Assembly: GCA_933228675.1 (NCBI GenBank)
Contig: OW121743.1
Coordinates: 54,376,903-54,440,902, forward strand
Length of the DNA stretch: 64,000 nt
DNA from: Stomorhina lunata
Taxonomy: Eukaryota > Arthropoda > Insecta > Diptera > Rhiniidae
Reading direction: 5' to 3'
The notes under the pieces are model-generated. The model was not told where the DNA came from. It saw only the letters and a list, made by a program, of their open reading frames with translations, and did not search any database. Shown here piece by piece: positions 37,726 through 50,779 of this stretch. Positions within the stretch are counted from its first letter, which is position 1; each line of letters begins with the position of its first letter. The position numbers and the translations under genes were made by a program.

Positions 37726-38829
37726 AGTGTTCTAATTTTTCTTCTAATTGTTAGACTTTTTTATTTATCTCTAATTAATTTAAAAGCATTTTCTTGTGTG
37801 ACTTTAAAAATTGAAACTTTTTTTATGTTTTCAAAATTATTGATAATGTGGTACTAAATAATGACGTTTATTTGGGAAGTTTGATAAAAAAAGATAGATA
37901 AATTATTGTTAGATACTTGTTTTGACATCATTTGAGTCATGTTCTCAAATTGTCGATATCATTAGAATATTCAATACTTCAATTTAAAGTTATAGCAAAG
38001 ACTCTGTAATTTGGACTACTATACATTGGTTTGCTATATGGTCGTTTTGAAAAGTCCCATTTTACCCTAGTTCTGAAATAACTAACGGAGACAATTATAC
38101 AATCAGATAAAGCTAAGGCACACACACGTTTTCATGAAAATATATATATAAATTGTTTGAACCGAAAATCTTTTAGTTTAGTTACGGGTCAATATAAATA
38201 AAATTGAAAGCTTTTGATACATATAAAAGATTTCATTTCAAAATCGTCTTGAATGTTAATATTAATATTAAAGCTTTCTATAAACAATATTTTTAGAAAA
38301 CTATTCACAAATATTCTTTTTACATCTTAATCAAAAGCTCTATATTAACTTAATATAGAGCTTGTGATCAAGAAATTAAACAAATATGTTTATGAGTACA
38401 TTTTCTAAATGTGTTGTTCATAGGAAGCTTTTCAAGAGTTAAGTGTTAAATTCTGGAAAGCTTTTCTATGAAAAGCTTAAATATTTCTATTAATATTTTC
38501 ATAGAAAAGCTTTTCAAGAGTTAAGATTTAAGTTAACAAAGCTTTCCAATGAAAAAGCTTAAATATTTTTGTATTTTAAAGAAAACTTACTACTAATAAG
38601 GACAGCTTTTTAATAAAAAGATAAAACCTTTACTTATTAGGCCGAAAAGATTTTTTGTTGCAAGATCTTGATTTAACATAAATTGCTTTTAAAAGATAAT
38701 TCCATAAAATCTTAATCGGTGTTTAATGAATTATATAACATTTACAAAAAGAAGTCTGATGATAAAAGATTTTTTGTAAAATATAAATATACGCTTTTTC
38801 TGCAAAAGCTCTTTTATAAAAACAAAATT
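37726..38829. other. Upstream intergenic region of the GalNAc-transferase
   Basis: AT-rich. From about 38180 the words AAAGCTTTT/AAAAGCTT begin to recur. 38405-38590 contains a loose repeat of 'cttttcaagagttaag' (38427 and 38509). No gene. Confidence 0.5.
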
Positions 38830-39560
38830 TTAACCGAAAGCTTTTAAAAATATAACTTTTGAAATAGCTTAAAAATTTTTCTTAAGTTAAAAGTTTAAAT
38901 AACATTTTTAATGAATTAAAAAGAACTCCTTTAAAATTTTCTCAAAAAGCCTTCAAAAGGTAACTTTGGGAAAAGCTTAAATATTTTTTTAAAGTGATTT
39001 TCAATAATTTTTGAAAAGAAATAAATAAAGCTTCTTTAAAAAATTTCACAAAAAGCTTTTCAAAATATAAATGTCGAAAAAGTTTAACCATTTTTCTTAA
39101 AGTGATTTTCAAAAGCTTCAATAAGTTTTTAAATGAAACGAACACATCTTTCGAAGGTTTCACAAAATGCTTTTTAAAATCCGAAAAAGCTTAAATATTT
39201 TAACTTTAGCAAAAGCTTGGATAATGTTCTTAAAGTGCTTACTTCTAAAAATCAATTTTTTTTCATTCAATAATTTTTAAAATAAAAATAACTCCTTTTA
39301 AAATTTTTAGAAAAAGCTTAAATATTTCTCCAAATTTGATTTTCAATAATTTTTAAAATAAAATAAATAATAAAAATAACTCCTTTCAAAATTTTCTCAA
39401 AAAGCTTTCCAAAATGTAACTTTCGAAAAAGCATACATATTTTTCTTGAGGTAATTTTCAAAAGTTTGATTAATTTTTAAATGAAATTGTAATTTAAGCA
39501 AATTGTAATTTAAGCAAAAGTTTTTATATTTTTCTTTAAATGATTTTCACAAGCTTTAAT
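38830..39560. repeat. Degenerate tandem repeat (~85-130-bp units) with AAAAGCTT words
   Basis: 'cttaaagtgattttca' variants recur at about 38990, 39097, 39228, 39334, 39450 and 39533, interleaved with 'aaaagcttaaatatttt' and 'aataatttttaaa'. Unit lengths are uneven and divergence is high, so it is an old array. Confidence 0.6.
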
Positions 39561-40200
39561 AATTTTCATTAACGATTACTTAAACTATCAAAATTCTTAC
39601 TGTACAAATTTCCTATCGAACATTATGATTTTCGTAACTATAATTTCCATTAATGAATTAGAGGGCTATCCTTTAAGGAAATAAAAACATTTTTAGTTTA
39701 ACTTTTTTTTACATACATATTTTAGAATAAGTTCTTCATAAAACTTTTAAAATTTGGACTAAAAAGCTTTAATGGAGACAAGCTTTTTCTGCAAAAACGT
39801 TCATGACATAAGAACATTTTAAGAAGTTTAGTATGAACAATTTTATACAAAAGCTTTTCTATTTTTAATTTTCCATTTTTTTTTTATTAAAACGTTAAAG
39901 CTCGTTTAGATATTTAGATTGCGTTATGACTCCTAAAATTGTTTTATGTAAACATTTTAACCCAATGACAAGTGTTCTTTGGAATATAATACTTTTTATA
40001 CTTTTTATTGGAACCTAAAAACTTATAAACGATAAGCGCTTTCTATACGATTTTATTTATTGATAAAAAGCTTTTTTGGTTGGTCCCAATTTAAATGAAA
40101 AGTAAATAGTCATAAAGTGAGAAACAGTGTAAAAAAATGGTAATTTTTGAGAAGCTAGCATCAAGGCAAAATAAAATTTTGGAACATAGTTCCACTTATA
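39561..40200. other. Intergenic sequence
   Basis: AT-rich, scattered AAAGCTT words, nothing recognised. Confidence 0.5.
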
Positions 40201-41794
40201 TGAGCCCTTGATTTTGAAAGTGGTATAAGTCATGTTTTTTTTAGTTTCGAGATATTTAGAGTTTTGCATTTTAAAGTATTAAAAAATATTTCTATATTAT
40301 AGAATGTGATTTTTTTACAGTAAAGCAGTGCCAACATACAAGTATTTATTATGATTGTAAAATTTATAACGATTTTTAAGAGGAAATGTGTTTTTGAAAG
40401 GTTGAAATGACTTATACCACTTTCAAAATGAACGTGATGACTTTATGAATGACTTACACCAATAACAAAATATTTTTATTAGTAATTAAAATTTTATTTA
40501 TTTAAACTCATTTTATTGTAACAAAGTAAATTATTTATACTGCTAATATTTTAAGATTATATAATTTTATTAGGATTTTATACAAAATAGCTGATAAACT
40601 ACACCATTTTCAATTGAAATTGAGAAATATTCAATTGAAATTGAGAATATTCAATTGAAATTGAGAAATTTTCAATTGAAATTGAGAATTTTCAATTGAA
40701 AATGAGAAATTTTCAATTGAAATTGAGAATTTTCATTTGAAATTGAGAAATTTTCAATTGAAATTGAGTATTTTCAATTAAAAATGAGAAATTTTCAATT
40801 AAAATTGAGAAAACCCTAATTGAAAATGAGAAACATTCAGTTGAAATTGAGAAATTTTCAATTTAAATTGAGAATTTTTTAACTGAAATTGAGAAAAGCC
40901 CAATTGAAAATGAGAAATTTTCAATTGAAATTGAGAATTTTTAAATTTAAATTGAGAATTTTTCAATTGAAATTTAGAAAAGCACAATTGAAAATGAGGT
41001 TGAATTTTTTAATTGAAATTGAGAAGTTTTCAATTGAAAATGAGAAATTTTCAATTGAAGTTGAGAAATTTTCAATTGAAAATGATAAATTTTCAATTGA
41101 AAATAAGAAATTTTTAATTGAAATTGAGAAATTTTCAATTGAAATTGAGAAATTTTAAATTTTAATTGAGAATTTTTCAATTGAAATTGAGAACACCCCA
41201 AGTGGAATTTCAACCTCATTTTCAATTTAGTTTTTCTCAATTTCAATTCTAAAATTCTCTATTTCAACTGAAAATTTCTCATTTTCAATTGAAAATTTCT
41301 CATTTTCAGTTGAAAATTTCTCAATTTAAATTAAACAAATCAACCTCATTTTCAATTGGGCTTTTCTCAATTTCAATTGAAAAATTCTCAATTTAAATTT
41401 AAAAATTCTCAATTTCAATTGAAAATTTCTCATTTCCAATTGGGATTTTCTCAATTTCAATTTACAAATTCTCATTTTAAATTGAAAAATTCTCAATTTC
41501 AATTGAACATTTCTCAATTTCAATTGAAAATTTCTCATTTTCAACTGAAAATTCTCAATTTCAATTGAATATTTCTCAATTTCAATTGAAAAGTCTCAAT
41601 TTCAATTGAAAATTTCTCAATTTCAATTGAAAATTCTCAATTCCAATTGAATATTTCTCATTTTCAATTGAAAATTCTCAATTTCAATTGAAAATTTCTC
41701 AATTCAATTTGAAAATTTCTCAATTACAATTGGAAATGGTGTAGATTTTTATAAATTACTGACTTAAACCACTTTCAAAACCAAGGGCTCATAT
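40201..41794. mobile_element. Inverted-repeat element carrying the palindromic CAATTGAA array
   Basis: The left end 'tgagcccttgattttgaaag' (40201) is inverted at the right end 'accaagggctcata' (about 41780). An internal 'gacttataccactttcaaaa' lies at 40409. The block 'ttattaggattttatac...agctgataaa' before the array and 'atttttataaattactgac' after it match the array-free copy at 42130-42341. Confidence 0.7.
40599..41744. repeat. 1146-bp palindrome of CAATTGAAATTGAGAA units
   Basis: The left half has 'ttcaattgaaattgagaaa' units of about 19-21 bp, the right half their reverse complement. Boundaries are the inverted CTACACCATTT (40599) and AAATGGTGTAG (ends 41744). Off-type marker pairs (40980 with 41365, 40896 with 41455) lie symmetrically about 41172, so the two halves are one long palindrome, not two independent arrays. 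Confidence 0.9.
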
Positions 41795-42129
41795 ATTTTT
41801 TGAATATCTAAGTCAGCACTTAGATACTTTCGATCTTAAGTGTGATGTGATCTTGTGTAATAGTTAAGTTTTGGGTTTTGATGTCTTCTGACACATATAG
41901 TAAAATTTTATGGCCAACATTTTTGTGGAACATTTCATCCCCACTCTTCCCCTTTTTCGGGGTGTTTTTTACATTTTGTTAGAATAAGGCCACAAAAATC
42001 AGTTATGGAGGGGAGTTAGAGGGTTAATAGGTTCTACGAAAATATCTGCCGTGTTTTTTTATATAAAGTTGCCAAACATACCATGCACCTAAGAAGTAAG
42101 GAAAACAAAATTTTAATTATTATAATTAT

Positions 42130-42341
42130 AAATAGACTGACTTATACCACTATCAAAATGAACAGTAATTTAATTTTGTTTATCAACCAAAAAATATACA
42201 TACTATATCGAGTTCATTTCCGTGGTAAACTGCTAATCTCTTCAGATTATGTAATTTTATTAGGATTTGATACGAAATAGCTGATAAAGTCGATTTTTTT
42301 AAATGACTGACTTATACCACTTTCATAATCAAGGGCTCATA
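42130..42341. mobile_element. Array-free copy of the 40.2-41.8 kb element
   Basis: 'gacttataccactatcaaaa' (about 42139) to 'cataatcaagggctcatat' (42341), with 'ttattaggatttgatacgaa' and 'agctgataaa' directly followed by 'gtcgatttttttaaatgactg'. The 1146-bp palindrome is absent at the corresponding position. Confidence 0.7.
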
Positions 42342-42912
42342 TTTTTCCTTATTAAGTTCCTTTTTAAAAATAATAAATACTTTATATGTTTTTTAACAAA
42401 TTTTTTTATATCTCAAAAAGAATGTTATCACTTTTTTGTCTAAAAAAAAACTACTAAAAAATTGACTTTTTGGAAAATTTAAGCTTCAATAGATATAACT
42501 TTTGTTAAGCTAAAGATTTTCTATCAATTTTTTTGTGTGATTTATACATTCCTTAGAAATAAAATAAAATAAATTTTGGAAAAATCATGAAAACTTTGGA
42601 TACTATATTTGCAAAATACAAGGCCTAGTCTAGGCCTAAAGATAAATATAAAATTAAAATTTTATACATAAAATCCCTACGATAAATTTATTATTCGTTT
42701 GTGAGTTTTGGGGGAAGAATTTTATCATAATTGGTTGAAAGTTTTTTTTTTCTTTTTCATTTTTTTTACCATTTTTGATTAGTTTTCTTAAATAAAATTT
42801 TTTACTAATGGAAATTTTAAAGATGTTTTTATTAGTCCTAAACTTTTTTATACACAAACCCAAAACTTTTCCAACTTTTAAATATTTACCTTTTTTCTTT
42901 TTTTCATTGCAG
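42342..42912. other. AT-rich sequence, end of an intron upstream of the CAX-rich exon
   Basis: Ends in the long pyrimidine tract and 'cattgcag' (42905-42912). An ATG at 42808 opens the frame that runs into the exon, but its 35 codons are Phe/Leu-rich intron-like sequence. Confidence 0.55.
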
Positions 42913-44384
42913 CTTTTAAGCTCTTTGGCAACCGATTTGGATATTATGCTAAATGACCTAAGGTCATCGCCGAGTTCACGTCTGAGTACAAACTCACACC
43001 ATTTGCATCCACGCTCCACCACTGGTTATACACCGTTTTCATTAAATATTGGCAGTAGCAATGGCAGCAACATAGGCCATCAACAGAGCAACAACAGTAG
43101 TCACAATGCAACAAATCAAAGTAACTGCAGCAGTAGCAACTATTCACAAAATGCTGCAATCCGTAATAGTGGCTCAAATAATTATCTTGGGAGCAATGAA
43201 CAACAAAAAAACAATACAGATGAATTTGACGGTATAGAATTTAACAATAACGAACGCGATGACTATCGAATAAATCAAAGGCAACAACAACAACAACAGC
43301 AGCAGCAGGAGTCGTTGGAACGGCAACATCAACTGCAACATCAAAACAAAGATAATCAAACATCAGCATCATTATTAGTGACAGGGAAACAAGAAAAACT
43401 TAATCTAAGTTTAAGTGCAAATTGTAATCAAAAGCAACAGCATTTCAATCACAAAAATAAAATAGACAATGGCAACTATAACAACTGCCAACAATTACAA
43501 CATCAGCAACAGCAACATAATAGATTTAGTGATAGCAATAATAATAATAACAACAACAATGATGGTGGTAGAGGTAGTGGCAATGATAATGGTAGCACAA
43601 GTGTGGGGAAACATATTACAACAACCGGAAGCTATGCCAAAAGCACAGATTTACCAACATCAACAACAGCAATTCCACCATCAACAACAACAGCATCATC
43701 ATCTTCAACGTCTACATCATTCCAGGGATTTTCAACAGATGTTACACGCATTTCCAAACTACCATTGTATACGTATCAGCACAAACAATTGCAACAACCA
43801 CAAACGTTGCACATCAAGTTGCTGCAACAGCAGCAAGCCACAAAAGCTATAGCCTCACAAATAACAACCACAACGTCGGTGGCGGGCTCAACGATGGCGG
43901 TAGCAACAACATCCGATATTAAACAGAATGTGGTCAATAAACGCACAACCAAGATGAATTATGGCGGAGGTACCGCTACCTCGAATAACTATGGCAAGAA
44001 TATTGCTAGCAATAACAGTAGCAGGAAAAAACTGAATTGTGGCAATGCCACATCTAAGGTTGCAGGCACTAGAACTACCACAACAAGTCCATTAACAACC
44101 ACTTCATCATCCTCAACAGCTCTAGATTTTAGAATAAAATCAATAACATCATCATCATCATCGTCATTAATGGCGTCTGCAACATCCTCAGCAAACTCTG
44201 CAACAGCTACAGCAACCACTGGAAAATCTTCACATATTTACAAAATCAATTCATCATGTAGCAGAAAAACCAGCAGCACAAGCTGCTGGCAAGCAACTTC
44301 ATCAGCCTTAACCTCATCATCATCATCTTCAACATCAGTTACTGCATCATCATCATCCTCCTCATCATCTTCATGTTTTCTCAG
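42913..44384 (+). CDS. Internal exon of a large Gln/Asn/Ser/Thr-rich protein
   Basis: A 1472-bp stop-free exon bounded by a strong acceptor (long T/C tract, cattgcag) and the donor GTGAGT at 44385-44390. It starts in phase 0 and ends with two bases of a codon. It opens LLSSLATDLDIMLNDLRSS; LDIMLNDL resembles a paxillin-type LD motif (LDxLLxxL) with one conservative change. The remaining ~470 residues are low complexity: Asn/Ser-rich (about 50-120), poly-Gln of nine (about residue 124, 43279-43312), Gln/His stretches, poly-Asn of eight (about 209, 43538-43559), then Thr/Ser-rich runs ending in poly-Ser. Such CAX-repeat exons are common in fly regulatory and cytoskeletal proteins. I do not recognise the gene. 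Other exons lie outside the window or were not found. Confidence 0.8.
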
Positions 44385-44870
44385 GTGAGTTTTTCAATCT
44401 CTAACATTAATTGCATAGACATATTTTTGACATCCTCCTCTAGATTTTATAATTTCAATGCCGTTCATCATGCCCCATCAATGACTGACTGACTGCATGA
44501 ATGACTGAATGAATGAAATAATGTTGATTGCAACAAATAGTTACATTGATTTTTCTACTCTAATATCGTGCCTTGTATCTAGTAATTGGGTTAATTTTAT
44601 GCGCATCAGCTCAGCCTTATCATCATCTTTGATTTCTTGGCACTTTTAGCAATAATTATATGATATTCGATTCACTCTATTTTAAAATGCTGCCATTGAG
44701 ACTTGGGAAAATTGTCATTAATATAAGGCAACATGTATAATTTGTTATATGTCGTTTTTAGCTTGTGGCAGCAACACCCATGGTTATATTTTGGTACCCT
44801 ATACTAAAAAGGGTGTCATGAAATTGTGTATAATTTTGTATATTTTAAAATATGTTCCTACAACCACAAA
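44385..44870 (+). other. Start of the long intron
   Basis: Follows the GTGAGT donor. It has a GACTGACTGA/GAATGAATGA simple stretch at 44480-44520 and otherwise unique AT-rich sequence. Confidence 0.6.
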
Positions 44871-46345
44871 AATTTTTTAAAGAAATTTTTTCTTAACGAA
44901 AAATTTCCTAAGAATTTTTTTTAACGAAAAATATTCTAAAGAAATTTTTTCTTAACGAAAAATTTTCTAAAGAAATTTTTTCTTAACGAAAAATTTTCTA
45001 AAGAAATTTTTTCTTAACGAAAAACTTTCTAAAGAAATTTTTTCTTAACGAAAAATTTTCTAAAGAAATTTTTTCTTAACGAAAAATTTTCTAAAGAAAT
45101 TTTTTCTTAACAAAAAATTTTCTAAAGAAATTTTTTCTTAACGAAAAATTTTCTAAAAAAAATTTTTCCTAGCGAAAAATTTTCTAAAAAATTTTCTATA
45201 GAAATTTTTTCTAAACTCAAAATTTTTTATAGAAATTTTTTCCTAACAAAAATTTTTTCTTAACGAAAAATTTTCTAAAGAAATTTTTCCTTAACGAAAA
45301 ATTTTCTAAAGAAATTTTTCCTTAACGAAAAATTTTCTAAAGAAATTTTTTCTTAAAGAAAAATTTTTTTAAGAAATTTTTTCTAAACGAAAAATTTTCT
45401 AAAGAAATTTTTTCTTAACGAAAAATTTTCTTATGAAATTTTTTCTTAACGAAAAATTTTTTCTTAACGAAAAATTTTCTATAGAAATTTTTTCTTAACG
45501 AAAAATTTTCTATAGAAATTTTTTCTTAACGAAAAATTTTCTATAGAAATTTTTTCTTAACGAAAAATTTCTATAGAAATTTTTTCTTAACGAAAAATTT
45601 TCTATAGAAATTTTTTCTTAACGAAAAATTTTCTATAGAAATTTTTTCTTAACGAAAAATTTTCTATAGAAATTTTTTCTTAACGAAAAATTTTCTATAG
45701 AAATTTTTTCTTAACGAAAAATTTTCTATAGAAATTTTTTCTTAACGAAAAATTTTCTATAGAAATTTTTTCTTAACGAAAAATTTTCTATAGAAATTTT
45801 TTCTTAACGAAAAATTTTCTATAGAAATTTTTCTTAACGAAAAATTTTCTATAGAAATTTTTTCTTAACGAAAAATTTTCTATAGAAATTTTTTCTTAAC
45901 GAAAAATTTTCTATAGAAATTTTTTCTTAACGAAAAATTTTCTATATAGAAATTTTTTCTTAACAAAAAATTTTTTGAAGAAATTTTTTCTTAACGAAAA
46001 ATTTTCTTAAGAACTTTTTTCTTAACAAAAAATTTTCTAAAGAAATTTTTTTGTAACGAAAAATTTTCTAAAGAAATTTTTTCTTAACGAAAAATTTTCT
46101 ATGGAAATTTTCTAAAGAAATTTTTTTTTAACAAAAAAATAATCTATAGAAATTTTTTCTTAACGAAAAAATTTTCTATAGAAATTTTTTTTTATCGAAC
46201 AATTTTCTTTAGAAATTTTTTCTTATCGAAAAAGTTTCTATAGAAATTTTTTCTTATAGAAAAATTTTCTTTGGAAATTTTTTCTTATCAAAAAATTTTC
46301 TATAGAAATTTTTTATTTTCGAAAAATTTTCTATAGAAATTTTTT
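44871..46345 (-). repeat. Minisatellite array 4, 31-bp unit ('cttaacgaaaaattttctat' type)
   Basis: About 47 units of 'aacgaaaaattttctatag' plus 'aaattttttctt'. The same polarity and core as array 2, but a distinct linker ('ttctt'). The central units (45480-45950) are nearly identical; the edges are diverged ('ctaaag'). Confidence 0.96.
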
Positions 46346-47230
46346 CGTCCACTACTAAGCGTAACTAAACGTAACTTATTATATTTGGCCTGGGTTCAGG
46401 CTACGGCTTTATAATATCTTATATAGGAATTACAATTAACACACTTTTGACTTATGTTTGTAGGGTATCGTATTGTTGGTTTATACCACTGATTAACAAT
46501 TTTGTCTGAATCATTTATTTTGATCTTCTATGTGAACCACTTTGGAAAATTGCACTTACATAAATATGCGTTATTAAACGTTTGTTGCACTTAGAATTTT
46601 AATGGTGATCACAGTTAAATGTTTCACTTAGATTTAATTGAATAATGTTTTAAATTAAAACGATAGAGCTAATTTGAACTGAAATGGAAATGAGTTTTAA
46701 GAAAATCGATGAAAGAAATATAGAGGAATAATTTTCTACCGAATAAAAATTAAGTGGTAATAAGTGTCTCCGGCGACCTATTTTATGGTATTCACATAAG
46801 GGTTAAAAAAATAGTATACAACCAAATTTCCATAAAAATGGTTATGCCGAGGAGTAGGCAGCTAATACCACCAGCAGCCGATGATTTTTTCTTAATTTTC
46901 GTAAATACCGCGACCATCAATAAAACTCGTTAAAATGAGTATTCAGATCATTCATTTGGAATTTGGATGTCAATAGAGTTGGTGGGTGCCGCTTTGTTGA
47001 AGAAAAGACAAAACCAAAATAGGAGAGAAACAAATCAAAATCCATTTTATAGCAACAAAATATATGGTTCGAGAGAACAAAGAAATATCATGTCGAACAT
47101 TGTTGCCACGACTCTATTATTTTTGTGAACATTGGGAATATTTTTGTAAATATTGGGAATATTTTTCAAAACAGAAATACATTGTAATATTAAACAATTT
47201 TGTATTTTTTATATTTTTCGATTATATTTT
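46346..47230 (+). other. Unique intronic sequence
   Basis: No splice-site-bounded open frame recognised. 47064-47264 opens a 66-codon frame running into the next array, probably chance. Confidence 0.5.
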
Positions 47231-49290
47231 TCGATTCAAAAAATTTTCATTGAAAAATTTTTGATAAAGAATTTTCGATACAAAAATTTTTGATAAAAAA
47301 ATTTTCTATAGAACAATTTTTGATAAACAAATTTTCTATAGAAAAATCTTTGATAAATAAATTTTCCATAGAAATATTTTTGGTAAAAAAAATTTCTATA
47401 AAAAAAAAAATTTATTAAAAAATTTTCTATAGAAAAGTTTTTGATAAAAAAATTTTCTATAGAAAAATTTTTGATAAAAAAATTTTCCATAGAAAAATTT
47501 TTGATAAAAAAATGTTCTGTAGAAAAATATTTGATAAAAAAAATTTTCTATAGAAAAATTTTTGATAAAAAAATTTCTATAGAAAAATTTTTGATAAAAA
47601 AATTTTCTATAGAAAAATTTTTGATAAAAAAATGTTTGATACAAAAATTTTTGATAAAAAAATTTTCTATAGAAACATTTTTGATAAAAATTTATCTATA
47701 GAAAAATGTTTGATAAAAAAATTTTCTGTAGAAAAATTTTTGATAAAAAAATTTTCTATAGAAAAATTTTTGATAAAAAAATTTTCTATAGAAAAATTTT
47801 TGATAAAAAAATTTTCTATAGAAAAATTTTTGATAAAAAAATTTTCTAAAGAAAAATTTTTGATAAAAAAAATTTTCTATAGAAAAATTTTTGATAAAAA
47901 AAATTTTCTATAGATAAACTTTTGATAAAAAATTTTCGAAAGAAATATTTTTCTATAGAAAATTTTTTTATCAAAAATTTTTCTACAGAAAATTTTTTTA
48001 TCAAAAATTTTTCTATAGAAAATTTTTTTATCAAAAATTTTTCTATAGAAAATTTTTTTATCAAAAATTTTTCTATAGAAAATTTTTTTATCAAACATTT
48101 TTCTATAGATAAATTTTTGATAAAAAATTTCTATAGAACAATATTTAATAAAAAATTTTCTATAGAAAAATTTTTGACAAAAAAAAATTCTATAAGAAAA
48201 TTTTTGATAAAAGTATTTTCTATAGAAAAATTTTTTGATAAAAAATTTCCTATAGAAAAGTTGTTGATAAAAAATTTTCTAAAGAACAATATTTATTAAA
48301 AAAATTTCTTTAGAAAAATTTTTGATAAAAAAATTTTCTATAGAAAAATTTTTGATATAAGTATTTTCTATAGAAAAATTTTTCATAAAAAAGTTTTCTA
48401 TAGAAAATTTTCTGATAAAAAATTTCCTATAGAAAAGTTGTTGATAAAAAATTTTCTAAAGAACAATATTTATTAAAAAATTCTATAGAAAAATTATTGA
48501 TATAAAAATTTTCTATAGAAAAATTTTTGATAATAAAATTTTCTATAGAAACATTTTTGATAAAAAAATTTTCTATAGAAAAATTTTTGATAAAAAAATG
48601 TTTGATACAAAAATTTTTGATAAAAAAATTTTCTATAGAAACATTTTTGATAAAAAAAATTTCTATAGAAAAATTTTTGATAAAAAAAATTTTCTATAGA
48701 AAAAGTTTTAATAAAAAAATTTTCTATAGAAAAAGTTTTGATAAAAAATTTCTATAGAAAAAAAATTTTTGATAAAAAAATTGTCTATAGAAAAATTTTT
48801 GATAAAAAAATTCTCTATAGAAAAAAAAATTTTCTATAGAAAAAAAATTTTGATAAAAAAAGTTTTCTATAAAAAATTTTTGATAAAAAAAATTTTGTAT
48901 AAAAAAATTTTTGATAAAAAAAATTTCTATAAAAAAAAATTTCTATAGAAAAAAAATTTTCTATAAAAAAATTTTTGATAAAAAAATTTTCTATAAAAAA
49001 ATTTTTTATAAAAAAAATTTCTATAGAAAAATTTTTGATAAAAAAAAATTTCTATAGAAAAATTGTGGATAAAAAATTTTTTTATAGAAAAATTTTTGAA
49101 AAAAAATTTTCTAAAGAAAAATTTTTGATAAAAATATAGAAATTTTCTATAAAAAAATTTTTGATAAAAAAATTTTCTATAAAAAAACTTTTAATAAAAA
49201 TATTTTCTATAGAAAAATTTTTGATAAAAAAAAAATTTCTATAGAAAAGTGTTTGATAAAAATATTAAAAAAAAAAAATGGAGTAGAAAA
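47231..49290. repeat. Minisatellite array 5, 30-bp unit ('gataaaaaaattttctatag')
   Basis: About 65 units of 'gataaaaaaattttctatag' plus 'aaaaattttt'. A block at about 47940-48105 is inverted ('tttttatcaaaaatttttct'). The 30-bp length keeps frame, so several frames stay open encoding IEKFLIKKFS-type repeats; these are artefacts. It becomes A-rich and irregular after 48.8 kb. Confidence 0.95.
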
Positions 49291-50750
49291 CTTTTTCTTT
49301 TAAAATGTTAGAACTACACATTGAAAAATATTCCTCTTTTAGTTAAAAGTAGAAAAAACGGCAACTCTGCCAACTATTTTTTTGTTCTGTGCTCTTTGCG
49401 CCGACCCGTGGTTGTACCACAAAGATTCCTGTCAAAATTAAAAAAAATACAACAAAATTTATATATACAAATTGTAATTATTTAAGCATCACTCACGAAT
49501 GACCCTTGACCCCTAAATAATGCTTATGCCAAAAACTAATCTATTTAAATGTCAATATTTATCTTAAAAACCAAACAGCCAAAACCCAAAAATTAATTTT
49601 TCTCTACATTGATTTATCAATATTTCTAAGGCATTTATTTATTTTAGAAAATCAAAATTATAAACTTAATTTTGTATCCTCAACTTCTAAATATTGAGCA
49701 CTCGTAGTTTTGTAATTAATGTCTGATGAACTGTGACCCTAGATCTGTCATTTTTGCTGTATCAATGTTTACACAACATGAACTTTTTAAATAAACTTTT
49801 GTTTTTTTATTATCTTCTATGAAGAACATAAAAAATCTGAAATATTTTTCTTATTTTTTTTTTTTTTTTTGAAAACGTATGACCACAGAATTCAATCAAT
49901 AGACCACATTTTCAACTGAATTGAACTGAACTAAACAATTCATGTGAAGGTTTTTTTATCCCCATTTTTGTTTTTTGCCAAAAATTTTATTGTCCCTTTA
50001 TGAGTATTTATGTGTTCGTGTTGTGTCTATGAATTTCTAAAACAAACACATGTTTAATGTTCAAATATCCTTGTTTTTTGGCGAGACTTTTACCTTGTTT
50101 TATCGGGATAACACACACGAACTTTGGATACATATGTATAGTCCTTTACCTAGACAGTCATAAAGATACACGATATAGTCAAATACATGACCAACAAGTA
50201 ATTGATGCTGACCCCAACAACCACAGCAACATCATCATTTTGTAACTCTTCATTCTCACCTTTTCCAACTCCTACTATTTAATCCTAATCCTCCTCGTCC
50301 TTTTTTGTATATTTGGTAGCTGCTGTAATTGGGACCTCTAGGTTTTAGTACTTTTTGTCTTATTTTCGTTGTTGTTGTTGTTGTTGCTGAATGTGTAAAA
50401 TGTTCAATTGGAAAAATGTTTTTTCATGTTTGAACTCACCTTCTTTGAAAACAGCAGGAGGACGTTTTTACTGATAACTATTTTTGTATCTTTTGTATCT
50501 CTAATATTAGATTTAAAAGTTTATGTGTATGTGTTTTTCTAAAACATGTCTGTAATTTAGTTTTTTTTTTGTGGAAACTTCATAAAAAATTCATTTCAAA
50601 CTACAAGTAATAAAACACTTCCTTTATAGCATTTCGAAAATATATAGAGGGGGAGTAAATAAAAAAGTAGAGCTTAACACGAAACTTAAATTAAGAAATT
50701 TTATTTAGGGACAAAAAGAAAATTTTTATGTAAAAGGTTTTTGCAAAAAT
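49291..50750 (+). other. Unique intronic sequence
   Basis: Contains a (GTT)n run at about 50368-50390 and a moderately complex stretch at 50090-50330 (62-codon open frame, no motif). No exon supported. Confidence 0.5.
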
Positions 50751-50779
50751 TGAAAATGAACAAATTTTATAACGAAAAT

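Noticed and set aside
40799..41568. Overlapping ORFs with FQLKISQ or EIEKFSI repeats
   Set aside because: Translation of the CAATTGAA palindrome array, open on both strands; no independent coding evidence.
42808..42912. ATG at 42808 as the translation start of the Q/N-rich protein
   Set aside because: The 35 codons are T-rich intron sequence ending in a strong polypyrimidine tract and CAG acceptor at 42912.
43469..43852. 127-codon plus-strand ORF inside the CAX exon
   Set aside because: Frame-shifted shadow of the main exon frame, open because of trinucleotide bias.
47231..48757. Several 70-125 codon ORFs encoding IEKFLIKKFS repeats on both strands
   Set aside because: The 30-bp monomer keeps reading frame; the same peptides appear on both strands because the monomer is palindromic.
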